Positions 45,283 through 54,785 of a DNA stretch of 64,000 nt are shown in pieces (position 1 is the first letter of the stretch; every line of letters begins with the position of its first letter). The position numbers were made by a program, and so were the translations under genes. Below the pieces are notes generated by a model. That model made no database searches, had not been told where the DNA came from, and saw only the letters and a program-made list of their open reading frames with translations. Source of the stretch: Dulcicalothrix desertica PCC 7102 (GTDB lineage Bacteria; Cyanobacteriota; Cyanobacteriia; Cyanobacteriales; Nostocaceae); the NCBI RefSeq assembly GCF_003991905.1, contig NZ_RSCL01000001.1, forward strand, positions 248,001 to 312,000, read 5' to 3'.

Positions 45283-46587
45283 ATGAGAAAAACGCTTGCT
45301 TTATTTTCGGGTTTGCTAGGTATTGCCGCTTTTATACCTTTTTTATCTGTGGTTGCTCAGGTTCCAACATTACCTCCAATACGAATTCCGAGTAGTCCAC
45401 CTCAACTGCCACCCCAATTACCTCCCCAGTTACCACCACCCACTCAAGGTGTTCCATTACCTGGAGGGGAAGTTCAACCTCAACCTGTTCAACCACTCAA
45501 ACTAGTCAAGTTGGATTTGAATTGCCAGCCCGCGCGTGGTTGTATTGGTTGGGATGAGCAACTTTTTTGGAGCAAAGGTAAGCCAGGAGACCGCAAAGCG
45601 TTATTAACGTCAATTGACTATAGCTTGCGCTATTTGAATACACCGAGAGCGGCTACAGTGTATCAAAATTTTCCTGTTGAAGGAATTACGCTTGACCGGG
45701 TACGCAGAAGTTTAGTGCGGTTCCGGCAATTGGTTGTTAGCGCCAAGTCACCTGCACAATTACAAAAAGCTGTTAAACGTGAGTTTGATTTTTATAAGTC
45801 AATCGGTAACGACGGTAATGGTACTGTAAAGTTTACTGCTTATTATGAGCCTATTTATACTGCTAGCCGAACTCGCTCATCTCAGTATAAATACCCACTT
45901 TATAAACCTCCTGTTGACCTCAGCCAGTGGGCAAAACCTCACCCAACACGAGTACAACTCGAAGGCGAAAATGGTTTGTTAGGCGAGAAGAGTCCATTAC
46001 GCGGCTCAGAAATGTTTTGGTTCCGCAACCGTTTAGACGCCTACATGGTTCACATTCAAGGGTCAGCACAACTAAGGCTCGCTGATGGTACAAAAACGAG
46101 TGTCGGTTTTGCAGGCGCCACTGACTACCCTTGGACGAGTATTGGTAGAGCATTAATTAAAGACGGCAAATTAGACCCTCAAAATGCTACTATGCCTGCT
46201 TTAATTAGTCACTTCCGCCGCGTACCAAAAGATATGAATGTTTATTTACCTAAATGGGAGCGGTTTGTTTTCTTTAAAGAAACTAACGGCGCCCCAGCAA
46301 CCGGTAGTATCGGCGTACCTGTAACAGCCGAACGTTCGATTGCTACCGATAAATCACTAATGCCTCCAGGCGCCCTTGCTTTGGTTAACAACGCTTTCCC
46401 ATTTCCTGCACCAGGTGGAGGTATGGTTAGGCGCCAAGTTAGTCGTTTTGTTCTCGACCAAGATACTGGTAGTGCAATAAAAGGCCCTGGAAGAGTTGAT
46501 TATTTTATGGGTACTGGTGAAATGGCTGGTAATAGGGCTGGTGTTACTGGTGGTAATGGACAATTGTATTATTTGCTGTTGAAATAG
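45283..46587 (+). CDS. mltA: Membrane-bound lytic murein transglycosylase A
   Basis: A 434-residue exported enzyme that cuts peptidoglycan with 1,6-anhydro formation. Signal peptide to about 26 (ending SVVAQV), then a Pro-rich linker (PPQLPPQLPPQLPPP, 38-52). The MltA domain starts near 160 (VKFTAYYEPIYTASR, MVHIQGSAQLRL). The 3D domain with the catalytic Asp is FVLDQDTGSAIKGPGRVDYF (about 387-406). There is no Cys lipobox, so in contrast to the E. coli enzyme it is probably periplasmic, not lipid-anchored. Preceded 3 bp upstream by a small co-transcribed gene. Confidence 0.92.
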   Translation: MRKTLALFSGLLGIAAFIPFLSVVAQVPTLPPIRIPSSPPQLPPQLPPQLPPPTQGVPLPGGEVQPQPVQPLKLVKLDLNCQPARGCIGWDEQLFWSKGKPGDRKALLTSIDYSLRYLNTPRAATVYQNFPVEGITLDRVRRSLVRFRQLVVSAKSPAQLQKAVKREFDFYKSIGNDGNGTVKFTAYYEPIYTASRTRSSQYKYPLYKPPVDLSQWAKPHPTRVQLEGENGLLGEKSPLRGSEMFWFRNRLDAYMVHIQGSAQLRLADGTKTSVGFAGATDYPWTSIGRALIKDGKLDPQNATMPALISHFRRVPKDMNVYLPKWERFVFFKETNGAPATGSIGVPVTAERSIATDKSLMPPGALALVNNAFPFPAPGGGMVRRQVSRFVLDQDTGSAIKGPGRVDYFMGTGEMAGNRAGVTGGNGQLYYLLLK

Positions 46588-46597
46588 CAATTTTGTA

Positions 46598-46619
46598 GAA
46601 CGGGCGTCCCCGCCCGTTC
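46598..46619. terminator. REP-like hairpin after mltA
   Basis: GAACGGGCG-TCCC-CGCCCGTTC, perfect 9-bp stem, 10 bp beyond the mltA stop. Same family as 5851-5874. Confidence 0.7.
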
Positions 46620-46681
46620 CACGCTTATATAAAGATTCAGGCTATAGTGCATTTATAACAATAATATAGAAAAAACCTCTT

Positions 46682-47353
46682 GTGTTTCCTCTATACGACG
46701 AAAATCCAACGCAAATCACTCCGTACATTACTTATGGGCTGATAGGTATCAATGTTCTGGTGTTTTTGCACGAAGTACGCCTGTCTGAAGCTCAACTCGA
46801 CCAGTTTTTGCGGCTTTATGCAGTGGTTCCACGTCAGCTAACTCGGTTTCCTGATGTTGAATGGGTAAAGTTATTTACGTCACAATTTTTACATGGCGAT
46901 TGGTGGCATCTTGCCTTTAATATGCTGTATTTATGGGTTTTCGGTAATAATATCGAAGACCGTATGGGTCACTTTAAGTATCTAATTTTCTATTTAAGTT
47001 GTGGTGCATTGGCGGCTTTGTGTCAGTGGGTAATTGATATAAATGGCAATATTCCTTCTTTAGGCGCCAGTGGTGCAATAGCAGGAATTTTGGGTGCCTA
47101 TCTTATACGCTTTCCACGAACACAAGTTGTAACTCTAGTATTTTTATTATTTTTTGTGACTACGATTCGTCTACCAGCATTAGTAGTGATTGGACTTTTT
47201 GTGGTTAGTAATGTTGTATATGGTTTTATGAGTTTACAAGCAGGCGCGAATATGGGTGGTGGTGGTATTGCCTACTGGGCCCATATTGGTGGGTTTGTGT
47301 TTGGTATTATTCTTGGCCCTATATTTGGTTTGCTTAAGCAGGATGAATATTGA
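46682..47353 (+). CDS. Rhomboid family intramembrane serine protease
   Basis: A 223-residue protein starting GTG 46682. About six transmembrane helices. The catalytic Ser is in SLGASGAIAGILGAY (about 125-140), the His in AHIGGFVFG (about 200). HGDWWHLAFNMLYLWVFG (about 72-89) is the L1/helix 2 signature with HLxxNM. It cleaves membrane proteins within the bilayer; the substrate is unknown. It follows mltA by 94 bp with a hairpin between, so probably has its own transcript. Confidence 0.92.
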   Translation: MFPLYDENPTQITPYITYGLIGINVLVFLHEVRLSEAQLDQFLRLYAVVPRQLTRFPDVEWVKLFTSQFLHGDWWHLAFNMLYLWVFGNNIEDRMGHFKYLIFYLSCGALAALCQWVIDINGNIPSLGASGAIAGILGAYLIRFPRTQVVTLVFLLFFVTTIRLPALVVIGLFVVSNVVYGFMSLQAGANMGGGGIAYWAHIGGFVFGIILGPIFGLLKQDEY

Positions 47354-47370
47354 TGAGTGCGCTCGTAGAA

Positions 47371-47480
47371 AGTGCTGAGTGCTGAGTAGAAGTTAGGAGG
47401 CGCGGAGTTAGGAGGCGCGGAGTTAAGAATTGTTATTAATTACTCAGCACTCAGCACTCAGCACTCTACACTCTACACTC
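47371..47480. repeat. STRR cluster (AGTGCTGAGTGCTGA ... TCAGCACTCAGCAC)
   Basis: Inverted heptamer repeats surrounding two AGTTAGGAGGCGCGG units. Its right edge supplies the last codons and stop codon of the Wzc-like gene (GTG-TAG within AGAGTGTAGAGTG on the minus strand). Confidence 0.8.
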
Positions 47481-49623
47481 TTTTGCCGTTTACTATGACT
47501 CTATCAGTTTCGTCTTCTAGAGTTGTTACTGGTTGAGAGGTAACAATTATGTCTTCTGCTCCGTTGACGACGGCGCCTATTAAGTTCATTTCTGACTCAA
47601 CTAGCTGGTCTATGGCTTCACTAAATACGTTTTCTTGTGTGAAGTTGGGTCGTGCAACTAATATCATACCGTCGCTGTAAGGTTGAATTAGTAGGGCATC
47701 GTTAGATAAACCAAGGGGGTTTGAGTCTAAGATGACGAAATCAAACCTCGCTCGCACGTCTTCCATTAGGCGCCGCATTTCGCTTGATTCTAATATTGCC
47801 GCTGAATTCCTTACTGGCCCCGGACTTGGAACGATGTATAAGTTTTCTACTTCGGGAACTAGACGAATGCATTCCCCTAAACTCGCGTAGTAACGTAGCG
47901 GTTCTGTGGTTGCATCTGCGTCTATACTAACTCCTAATGATTCACAGTAAGAAGGTGAACGTAAGTCTGCTTCTATGATTAAAGTGCGTTTTCCTGCACG
48001 CGCACACGCTATTCCTAAGTTGTAAGCACTGACTGTTTTTCCTTCAGAGGCGCCTGTACTCGTTACGAGTACTACTTTGACATTGCTACCTCCAACTCGA
48101 CGCAGGTTACTACGGAATTTTTCGTAGAGTTCTAAATATCCTGAATCGGGTGAAACAATTACAGGTACCGTATTTTTACCGTAATCAAATGGTAATAAAG
48201 GTAATTCTCCCAGTAGCGCAACTTCTTTTTGTTTCAAGTTGTCGCGAATATCTTCTTTGGTTTTGAAGGTACCTTCGAGCGAACCAAGTAAGAATATTAC
48301 CCCACCTCCAATTACAAGTCCAAAAAATCCACCTGCTGCTAAGGTAATGGGAACGCTCTTAGGTGGTTTGACATCGGCTATAATTCGCGGTGGACGAGCA
48401 ATACTCAAACTACTTACCGTTTCCGCTTCTGCTGCTCTTGCATCGGTAAGTTTGACCTGCATTTGGTCGAAAATAGACCTTTTAAGAACTACTTGCTGCT
48501 CTAAACGCGAACGCTCTAATTGTTTATTAGGAATAAGCGCGTATTGTTGACGCAGTTGCGCTTCTTGACTTGTTTCGTTACCTAATTGCTGACGCAGTGT
48601 ATCGCGTTGAGTTTGTAGCGCTACTAGTTGATTTGCTAGTTCTTGACGCGCTGGGTCTAAATTGTTACGAGCTAGTTGGTCTGTAACTCTTCCTGGTAAA
48701 GGTGCTGCGTTACCACCACCTGTTGCTACCTGTGCGACGCGCTCGTTAAATAACTTTTCTGCTGCTTCAAGCTGGCGCCTTAACTGTACCATTGCTGGAT
48801 ACTCAGCTCGTACTTCCTTTTGCAATGGCTCCATTTGTGACTTAATTTGAAAAATTTGGGAGCGCAAATTATTTAATATCGGGTCTGCACTAAGCGCACT
48901 AGATACATAAGCGCTTGTTGCGTCCATACCCAATTTTTCTTGGAGACTACGAATTTGAGCATCAATACCAATTAAAGTTTGCACCAATTGACGCTGTTGG
49001 TTTTGACTGACTGTCACAGCGCTTAGTAAACTGCCGTTTTCTGCGGCTAAAATTGCTGGACGCTCTATACGGTCATATTGCTCAAGCTTTTTTTCAGCAG
49101 CTTCAAGTTCTTTTTTTGCATCTGGTAAGCGCTCGTTAATTTTACTAATAATTGTTTTTAATTGACCCGTGTTGCGGTCAGCACTCAACTTCACAGATTC
49201 TTCTAACATTATTGTTAAAACTTCTGCTGCTCTTTTGCGGTCGGTATCTTGATATTTAAGCTCAATAATATTTGATTCTAACTCGCCTGTTTTTGTACGC
49301 TTGGGAAACGCGATAGCAATTGTATTTGCTAACTGCTGAGGTTTTAACCTTGTTTTATCTACCAACACCCGCACAATTGGTTCTGACAATAAATCAGCTT
49401 CAGTTAAACTTTGTCCTTTCTGCTGAATTTCACTACCAATTGCTGAAAACGAGATTGGTGGACCTGAATAAGCTAACGCAGCATCACCTACAAAATTTGC
49501 AGGTGGGTCTGGTTGCATAGCGACTACCGTCGAACCTGCAATCACTAGCGCAAAACTTGCTAGTCCTATCCATTTATATTTATCGAATGCTATTAGGTAG
49601 CGCTTAACAATTGGTGGTGCCAT
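47473..49623 (-). CDS. Polysaccharide co-polymerase / tyrosine-autokinase-like (Wzc/CpsD type)
   Basis: A 716-residue inner-membrane protein. Transmembrane helix at about 17-36, a Wzz region and long coiled coil (about 165-410), second helix near 420-445, then a BY-kinase-type ATPase. The Walker A is VTSTGASEGKTVSAYNLG (lacking the usual Pro), Walker A' LIIEADLRSP, and Walker B FVILDSNPLG. The C-terminus ends VIVNGKRV with no tyrosine cluster, and its stop falls in a short tandem repeat, so a tail may have been cut off. It controls chain length and export of exopolysaccharide. It lies upstream of nothing else; the Wza-like gene precedes it by 58 bp on the same strand. Confidence 0.88.
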   Translation of the reverse strand: MAPPIVKRYLIAFDKYKWIGLASFALVIAGSTVVAMQPDPPANFVGDAALAYSGPPISFSAIGSEIQQKGQSLTEADLLSEPIVRVLVDKTRLKPQQLANTIAIAFPKRTKTGELESNIIELKYQDTDRKRAAEVLTIMLEESVKLSADRNTGQLKTIISKINERLPDAKKELEAAEKKLEQYDRIERPAILAAENGSLLSAVTVSQNQQRQLVQTLIGIDAQIRSLQEKLGMDATSAYVSSALSADPILNNLRSQIFQIKSQMEPLQKEVRAEYPAMVQLRRQLEAAEKLFNERVAQVATGGGNAAPLPGRVTDQLARNNLDPARQELANQLVALQTQRDTLRQQLGNETSQEAQLRQQYALIPNKQLERSRLEQQVVLKRSIFDQMQVKLTDARAAEAETVSSLSIARPPRIIADVKPPKSVPITLAAGGFFGLVIGGGVIFLLGSLEGTFKTKEDIRDNLKQKEVALLGELPLLPFDYGKNTVPVIVSPDSGYLELYEKFRSNLRRVGGSNVKVVLVTSTGASEGKTVSAYNLGIACARAGKRTLIIEADLRSPSYCESLGVSIDADATTEPLRYYASLGECIRLVPEVENLYIVPSPGPVRNSAAILESSEMRRLMEDVRARFDFVILDSNPLGLSNDALLIQPYSDGMILVARPNFTQENVFSEAIDQLVESEMNLIGAVVNGAEDIIVTSQPVTTLEDETDRVIVNGKRV

Positions 49624-49681
49624 TGCCGTAACTGCATAATGTTTGAGTGTTTAAGTGGGAATCTCACCCACAAAGCGTGTT

Positions 49682-51073
49682 TTAAAACCTTCCTCCACCG
49701 AAGGTTTCAAAAAAGCGAATAAACGATTGTATGTCAAAAAATGGTCTTGTAATCGTACTCAAAACGTTCGTAATTTTACCAAGTAAGTTTCGACCAACCA
49801 CGATAACATCATTGTCTTGAAGTGGCACGTTTTGCGTTACATCCCCAGAAAGTGCCTTTTTTGCATCAAGTCTTTGCGTCACTGCTTTTCCACGTTCGGA
49901 ATCAAACCGAACTAGGGCAATATCGCTCAAATTCGCGTTATCTGGATTAATTCCTGATATGGCATCAACAAAGCTACTACCATTGGGTAATGCTTGTGTC
50001 ACCAAGCCTCCACCTGCATAGTTTAATATACGTATACGAATTTGAGGTACTGCTAGAGACGAACGTGCGACCAAGTTGCGGTCATAACCATCCTCCGTTC
50101 CTACTTCGCGACGAGGTATTACAATACTGTCACCGTCTTGTAAGCGCAAATTTGGTACTGAACCGCCATTCTGTATTGACGCATATAGATTTATATTCTG
50201 TGAAATCACAGTACCATCAACCAGGCGCCTTCGTACCTGAACTTGTCGCAAATCAGCCATCATTGTTGAACCACCTGCGATTAATACAGCGTCTGTTATA
50301 CGCGGTACAGATGAACCAACTGGGTAAATACCGGGTCGGAAAACTTCACCACTCACAGTAATTTGCACTGGTCGTGGGGCAGATAGAGATACAGTAACTA
50401 CAGGCTGTACTAATATTTTACTCAATCCAACGCGAATTTTTTCTTGGGCTTCTTCTAACGTCAAACCTTGTACCGAAATAGTTCCCAACTGTGGTACAGC
50501 AATATTACCTTCAGTATTAACTTGAACTTGAAACGCTTGTTCTGGACGCTGACCTGCTAACGCTAATACCACTTCTGGATTAACAACAAAGCGATTGTAT
50601 CCAACGCGGATTTTTTCTTGCGCTTGGGAGAGCGACAAATTTTGTAAGCGTACTGTCCCTAATAGCGGTACGACGATATTACCTTCTGGATTGATTTGTG
50701 CGCTAAAGCTTAAATCAGGAAAACGCAGTACCGAGACAGAAACAGCATCACCCGGCCCCAAAACATATGGACCTGGAGGACGCTGAACCGCGATGCTGAT
50801 TACATCACCAGATCCTAAATAGTATCGACTAAACTGTGGTGAATTTCCATCATTAATATCTAGTGGTGTAAACTCAACACTCGATGGAGGTGGAGCTGGT
50901 TGTAATGGTGATTCTCCTGTTGTTGGTAATTGTATTGGTGCTGGTGCTGTCTGTGGGTTGTTTTGAGCAAAAGCTGCATCATTCGCAATTGTTGCTGCAT
51001 AAACTACCACCTGGAGACTAGCGGCACATAAAGCGCGGTATCCACGTATTTTCCAAATCAAAGACATAAACAT
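49682..51073 (-). CDS. Outer-membrane polysaccharide export protein (Wza/Poly_export, SLBB)
   Basis: A 463-residue exported protein. Signal peptide to about residue 36 (ending NDAAFAQ), a Pro-rich segment, then two Poly_export-type parts (YVLGPGDAVSVSVLRFPDLS and a second SVQGLTLEEAQEKIRVG). SLBB-type domains follow (VSGEVFRPGIYPVGSS, and LRLQDGDSIVIPRR). It is the outer channel partner of the Wzc-like protein downstream, 58 bp away, together handling export of cell-surface polysaccharide. No lipobox Cys seen. Alternative ATGs near 51067 would change the lead by two residues only. Confidence 0.88.
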   Translation of the reverse strand: MFMSLIWKIRGYRALCAASLQVVVYAATIANDAAFAQNNPQTAPAPIQLPTTGESPLQPAPPPSSVEFTPLDINDGNSPQFSRYYLGSGDVISIAVQRPPGPYVLGPGDAVSVSVLRFPDLSFSAQINPEGNIVVPLLGTVRLQNLSLSQAQEKIRVGYNRFVVNPEVVLALAGQRPEQAFQVQVNTEGNIAVPQLGTISVQGLTLEEAQEKIRVGLSKILVQPVVTVSLSAPRPVQITVSGEVFRPGIYPVGSSVPRITDAVLIAGGSTMMADLRQVQVRRRLVDGTVISQNINLYASIQNGGSVPNLRLQDGDSIVIPRREVGTEDGYDRNLVARSSLAVPQIRIRILNYAGGGLVTQALPNGSSFVDAISGINPDNANLSDIALVRFDSERGKAVTQRLDAKKALSGDVTQNVPLQDNDVIVVGRNLLGKITNVLSTITRPFFDIQSFIRFFETFGGGRF

Positions 51074-51359
51074 TGATACTATGATGCTTCTTTAAAGAGA
51101 GAAGGCGCCGATATGCTATTCTACTCTCCAAACCGAATAAATTGTGTCCCTTGTTTCATTTGAGAAGTTCCCGAAAGAGCCTCACACGTAAAATAGCGAA
51201 GCACAAATACGGTTATATACTTAGTAACAATTAATTGCTAATTTTATAATCAAGAAATTTAAAAAATAATCCCTTTGGCTGCATAAACAACAAATTACAG
51301 CCAAATTGTAAAATGCACAATACCAAATCTTTATCAATTTGAGTTAGAAACCCGGTTTC

Positions 51360-52097
51360 TCAACTCTTAACTGCTGACACCACACCTTGCATTAAGCGAG
51401 TTTGTATAGTTTGACCTATTGACTTCGCTTGCTCCCAAGTCGTATCTATTTGTCCTAAAGGTTCCATTGGTATTTGAACACTCACAGCAACCCAAGCTGC
51501 ACGATGTTTGTGCCATTGTGCTGACTGGTCGGCAAGAAACCATTTTAATTGTGATGGGTTGCCACCATCTGACCAAGCATACCACTGTAAAACGCTAAAG
51601 GTTTGCTGCTTTGTTGAACCCCGAAGAAATCTCGCTTTCACTAACACATCGTTTTTTACAGTTGAACCGGCTGGTGGTTTAACGGTAAATTCAACGTCAC
51701 GTTCTTGAGCAGTATCCCATTGCCAAAAACTATTTACTTCTGACCATTCAACTTGGGGTTGGTCTGCTGGACCATTTTGCGGCAACAGTAGCAAAATAAC
51801 TTTATTTTTATTATCGGTATTATTGGCGCCAACTTTAAGAATCGTCTGTAACGACCATTTGCGTTCACCAATAGTATGTTCGGTTTGTTCGACAGTTTGC
51901 CATCCTGGTATATTTAAACCTTGACTGCGTATTTGTCTTAATTCTTTGAGCGTAGGAATTGCTGGGGGTTGTTTCCATTGCCACTTTCCGCTCAAATATC
52001 CTGGTACTGCTGCAAACACAAGTAACAATATCAGTAACAATAGTGCCGCAAGTTGAGGATATTGGCGTTCTTTCACAAGTTTAGATAAAGAAACCAT
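51360..52097 (-). CDS. Cyanoexosortase system-associated protein (probably type B)
   Basis: A 245-residue protein with one N-terminal transmembrane helix (about 16-34) and a soluble domain to 245. PGWQTVEQTEHTIGERKWSLQ and a central QWYAWSDGGNPSQLKWF-like block resemble the small partner proteins that sit beside cyanobacterial exosortases (tentative; family name from memory). No exosortase gene lies next to it: the ankyrin gene is upstream and the Wza-like gene downstream. Surface-protein sorting and polysaccharide export are often encoded together, which fits the next genes. The truncated PEP-CTERM protein at 30102 would have been a substrate class. Confidence 0.6.
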   Translation of the reverse strand: MVSLSKLVKERQYPQLAALLLLILLLVFAAVPGYLSGKWQWKQPPAIPTLKELRQIRSQGLNIPGWQTVEQTEHTIGERKWSLQTILKVGANNTDNKNKVILLLLPQNGPADQPQVEWSEVNSFWQWDTAQERDVEFTVKPPAGSTVKNDVLVKARFLRGSTKQQTFSVLQWYAWSDGGNPSQLKWFLADQSAQWHKHRAAWVAVSVQIPMEPLGQIDTTWEQAKSIGQTIQTRLMQGVVSAVKS

Positions 52098-52184
52098 TTA
52101 TATATATTAGAGTGTATAAATTAAATTACCTAAGTATCTATATTACATTTTTAACTGAATTATGAGTTCAGTAGGAGTAACTAG

Positions 52185-52304
52185 TAGTGCTGAGTAGAAA
52201 GTGCTGAGTGCTGAGTGGAGGAACGGAGGAACGGAATATAAAACTCAGCACTCAGCACTCAGCACTCAGCACTCAGCACTCAGTACTCAGCACTCAGCAC
52301 TTTT
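52185..52304. repeat. STRR cluster (AGTGCTGAGT ... ACTCAGCACTCAGCACTCAG)
   Basis: Inverted heptamer repeats, about 8 TCAGCAC copies on the right. The right part runs into the end of the ankyrin gene: the last residues VLSAEY and stop codon are read from repeats (GTGCTGAGTGCTGAGTACTGA on the minus strand). Confidence 0.85.
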
Positions 52305-53548
52305 ATGATATCTGGGTAATTGTTATATTCTGCGAGCATTAGCGCTGTGTATCCACCTTTATTTTTTAAACTGACATCGGCGCCTGCTTGAAGTAATATT
52401 TGTAATGCTGGTAGTGAGTTCCGTGATGCTGCCCACATTAGTGGTGTTGCACCTGCTGCATCTTGAAAATTTACATCGGCGCCTGCTTCTATTAAATATT
52501 GAATGATGTCGGTATGACTACGTTCTGATGCTTTGAGCAAAATACTTTTACCTTCTGTGTTCACTGTATTGGGGTTGGCACCAAAATCTAATAGTGTTTT
52601 AACAATATCAGTGTGTCCTTGTGCTACTGCCAGCGTTAAAGGAGTTTCATTCAAGTTACTAACATTTACATCGGCACCGCGTCGTAGTAAAGCTTCTATT
52701 ATTCGATTATGACCTTGTAATGCTGCTACTAGTAATGGAGTATCACCAATTTTGTTTCTAATATTGACATCAGCATCTCTATTTAGCAAAACTTCAGCAA
52801 CATCAACATATCCTTCTAAAGCAGCAATATGAAGCGCGGTTTCACCTAAGAAGTCTTGATGGTTGACTTCGGCGCCTGCTTGTAGTAGTAACGATGCTAT
52901 CGCACTATTTCCTGCTGCTACTGCTGCTGACAGTGCTGTTCCTGCATCTTGATTTTGTAATTTTACTTCCGAAGCACTATTAAGCAAAGTTTGAATAATA
53001 TCTATTTTTCCCAAGTCCACTGCTAACATCAGGGCAGTTTCACCATCAGAATCTTGAGTATTTATATCTACACCTGCTGACAACAACAAATTAATAATAG
53101 AAACATTACCAAGCTTTACCGCTAATCGCAGCGCTGTATCTGAGTCATTATCTATAATATTTGGGTCGGCGCCGTTATCAAGAAGTATTTTAACAACTTC
53201 AATATAACCCTTACTCGTCGCCACCATTAAAGCAGTACTACCATCTTCGTTTGTAGCATTCACATCTGAGTTCGCGGCGACAAGTAACTTTACAACATCA
53301 ACCTGGTTTGCTGCCGCAGCTAACATTAATGCCGTTAACCCATATTGTCGTCGTCGTAAATTAACATCTGCTCCTGCTTTAATCAGCGCACGCACTACTT
53401 CAACATAACCATAATTAGCAGCATACATTAATGCGCTTGTACCAGTATAATTATCACAAACATTAACAGACGCTCCAGTGTCCAATAACGTGTGTACTTT
53501 TTTAATATCACCACTTTGTGCGGCCAACAGCAAAACGTTTTGATTCAT
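52280..53548 (-). CDS. Ankyrin-repeat protein
   Basis: A 422-residue protein from ATG 53548 (MNQNVLLLAAQSGDIKKV); an earlier ATG at 53599 adds 17 unrelated residues. It is made wholly of about 13 ankyrin repeats of 33 residues (typical unit DGSTALMVATSKGYIEVVKIL), with no signal peptide or effector domain. Such proteins act as binding scaffolds. It lies 58 bp after the CHAT gene (7 bp if the longer start is used), same strand, so the two are likely co-transcribed and the ankyrin array may bind or restrain the protease or its target (inference). The C-terminal six residues come from an intergenic repeat. Confidence 0.92.
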   Translation of the reverse strand: MNQNVLLLAAQSGDIKKVHTLLDTGASVNVCDNYTGTSALMYAANYGYVEVVRALIKAGADVNLRRRQYGLTALMLAAAANQVDVVKLLVAANSDVNATNEDGSTALMVATSKGYIEVVKILLDNGADPNIIDNDSDTALRLAVKLGNVSIINLLLSAGVDINTQDSDGETALMLAVDLGKIDIIQTLLNSASEVKLQNQDAGTALSAAVAAGNSAIASLLLQAGAEVNHQDFLGETALHIAALEGYVDVAEVLLNRDADVNIRNKIGDTPLLVAALQGHNRIIEALLRRGADVNVSNLNETPLTLAVAQGHTDIVKTLLDFGANPNTVNTEGKSILLKASERSHTDIIQYLIEAGADVNFQDAAGATPLMWAASRNSLPALQILLQAGADVSLKNKGGYTALMLAEYNNYPDIIKVLSAEY

Positions 53549-53606
53549 ATGTAGGGTGCGTGACGCCATGAATAATTTTACAACGAAGTAATACACCAAA
53601 CCGGCC

Positions 53607-54725
53607 TTATATTTTTGTCCAAACAGGTGGTTCCACAGCAGGGTTTTGGCAAATTATAGGCAACCACGAGGCGCCAGGGAATTCATTTTCTAAACCTTGT
53701 AACTGTCTGCGTGCCATTTGAAATGATGTATATAAAGGCAAATGTGATATAGCAAACGCAGTGAGAAAGTTATGGAAAAAAACCTGAGCAACGCGGTTAG
53801 GAACAGGTTCGCGCATTACAATAGCCGTTGGAATATGTAATTTTTCTAGTGCAAGTGCCATTCCAAGACCATCACAAGAATTAAAAATAGCTAATTTCAA
53901 ACCTTTCTCAATTGCAGCTTTGAGTGCTTCAGAGAGTTCTTCTATAGTAATACTGTTATCAGTACCATTATTTATATATAGTCTGCCAGTGGCGCCTTCG
54001 GTACGACTGTGACCTGCAAAGAAAATAATATCCCAACCGAGATTATCCCATAAAGAAGTATTAAGCTCTTGACGAGTTGGAGTTTGGAGGAATACAACTT
54101 CACATTCGTTCAAGCCTTGTAAAAATTCGGTTTCGGCGCCTAAGTCAATGCCTTCGCTATCACCAAGAATTGCTAAAATGCGAACTACATTACGTTTTGG
54201 TTGCAAATCTAAATCATTGTGACGCATGTACTCAGGTCGTGATATGGCAAGTTCGGCTTTAGAATAATCACGAAAAAAGTCGCAGCGATGCCAAGGTAGG
54301 CGCCGCATTAAGTCATCGTCAGTTTCTACTATTACGTTAATTTCTTCGTTTAAATGTAATGCAGAACGTAATTTACGACTTAGACCAAGTATTCCCTCAG
54401 ATTTTAGCCAGGTATCCATTTCTGCCTCCAAACCCGCACACAACTCAGTAAAGTTATGTTGAGATATATTCGTAACGCCGTTACCAATCTCTAAATAATC
54501 ATCCAAGTCATCAGTACTTGGTGTCCGAAGTAACTTACGGTCACATAAACTTTGATAAATAATTCTCCAGTTTTTATACAACTGGTCTAACTGTGGAGCG
54601 GGTGGCAAGCTTCCAATAAACTGTTCTCTATGGGGGTTATTAGTTTCCCAAACCTGCACTGTTACTCTTGGGAATCCCTGATTTAAGTTACCGTGTCCCA
54701 AACTTATGACAACAGACTTACTCAT
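53607..54725 (-). CDS. CHAT-domain (caspase-like) peptidase
   Basis: A 372-residue soluble protein. The C-terminal half (about 190-360) is a CHAT domain: IIFFAGHSRTEG with the catalytic His (near 241) and LAIFNSCDGLGMA with the catalytic Cys (near 288). The N-terminal ~180 residues (VVISLGHGNLNQGFPRVTVQ, LPWHRCDFFRDYSKAELAI) are the lead found in many cyanobacterial CHAT proteins. CHAT enzymes belong with caspases and separase; several are proteases triggered in defence or cell-fate systems. First gene of a pair with the ankyrin protein. A perfect inverted repeat lies just upstream (54739-54785). Activator and substrate are unknown. Confidence 0.9.
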   Translation of the reverse strand: MSKSVVISLGHGNLNQGFPRVTVQVWETNNPHREQFIGSLPPAPQLDQLYKNWRIIYQSLCDRKLLRTPSTDDLDDYLEIGNGVTNISQHNFTELCAGLEAEMDTWLKSEGILGLSRKLRSALHLNEEINVIVETDDDLMRRLPWHRCDFFRDYSKAELAISRPEYMRHNDLDLQPKRNVVRILAILGDSEGIDLGAETEFLQGLNECEVVFLQTPTRQELNTSLWDNLGWDIIFFAGHSRTEGATGRLYINNGTDNSITIEELSEALKAAIEKGLKLAIFNSCDGLGMALALEKLHIPTAIVMREPVPNRVAQVFFHNFLTAFAISHLPLYTSFQMARRQLQGLENEFPGASWLPIICQNPAVEPPVWTKI

Positions 54726-54738
54726 GAGAATACACTTA

Positions 54739-54785
54739 TTTTTTACATGTGAACTAGTATTATGCTGTTTCCTACATGTAAAAAA
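54739..54785. promoter_or_regulatory. 12-bp perfect inverted repeat upstream of the CHAT gene
   Basis: TTTTTTACATGT (54739-54750) and ACATGTAAAAAA (54774-54785), 23 bp apart, 13 bp before the CHAT start codon. Fits an operator or a leader hairpin over the ribosome entry. The rest of the 480-bp divergent gap is AT-rich without other clear structure. Confidence 0.5.

Noticed and set aside
52185-52304. TCAGCAC repeats that look like a small CRISPR array
   Set aside because: The repeats are 7 bases and contiguous, without spacers; they are short tandem repeats. No cas gene is in the window.
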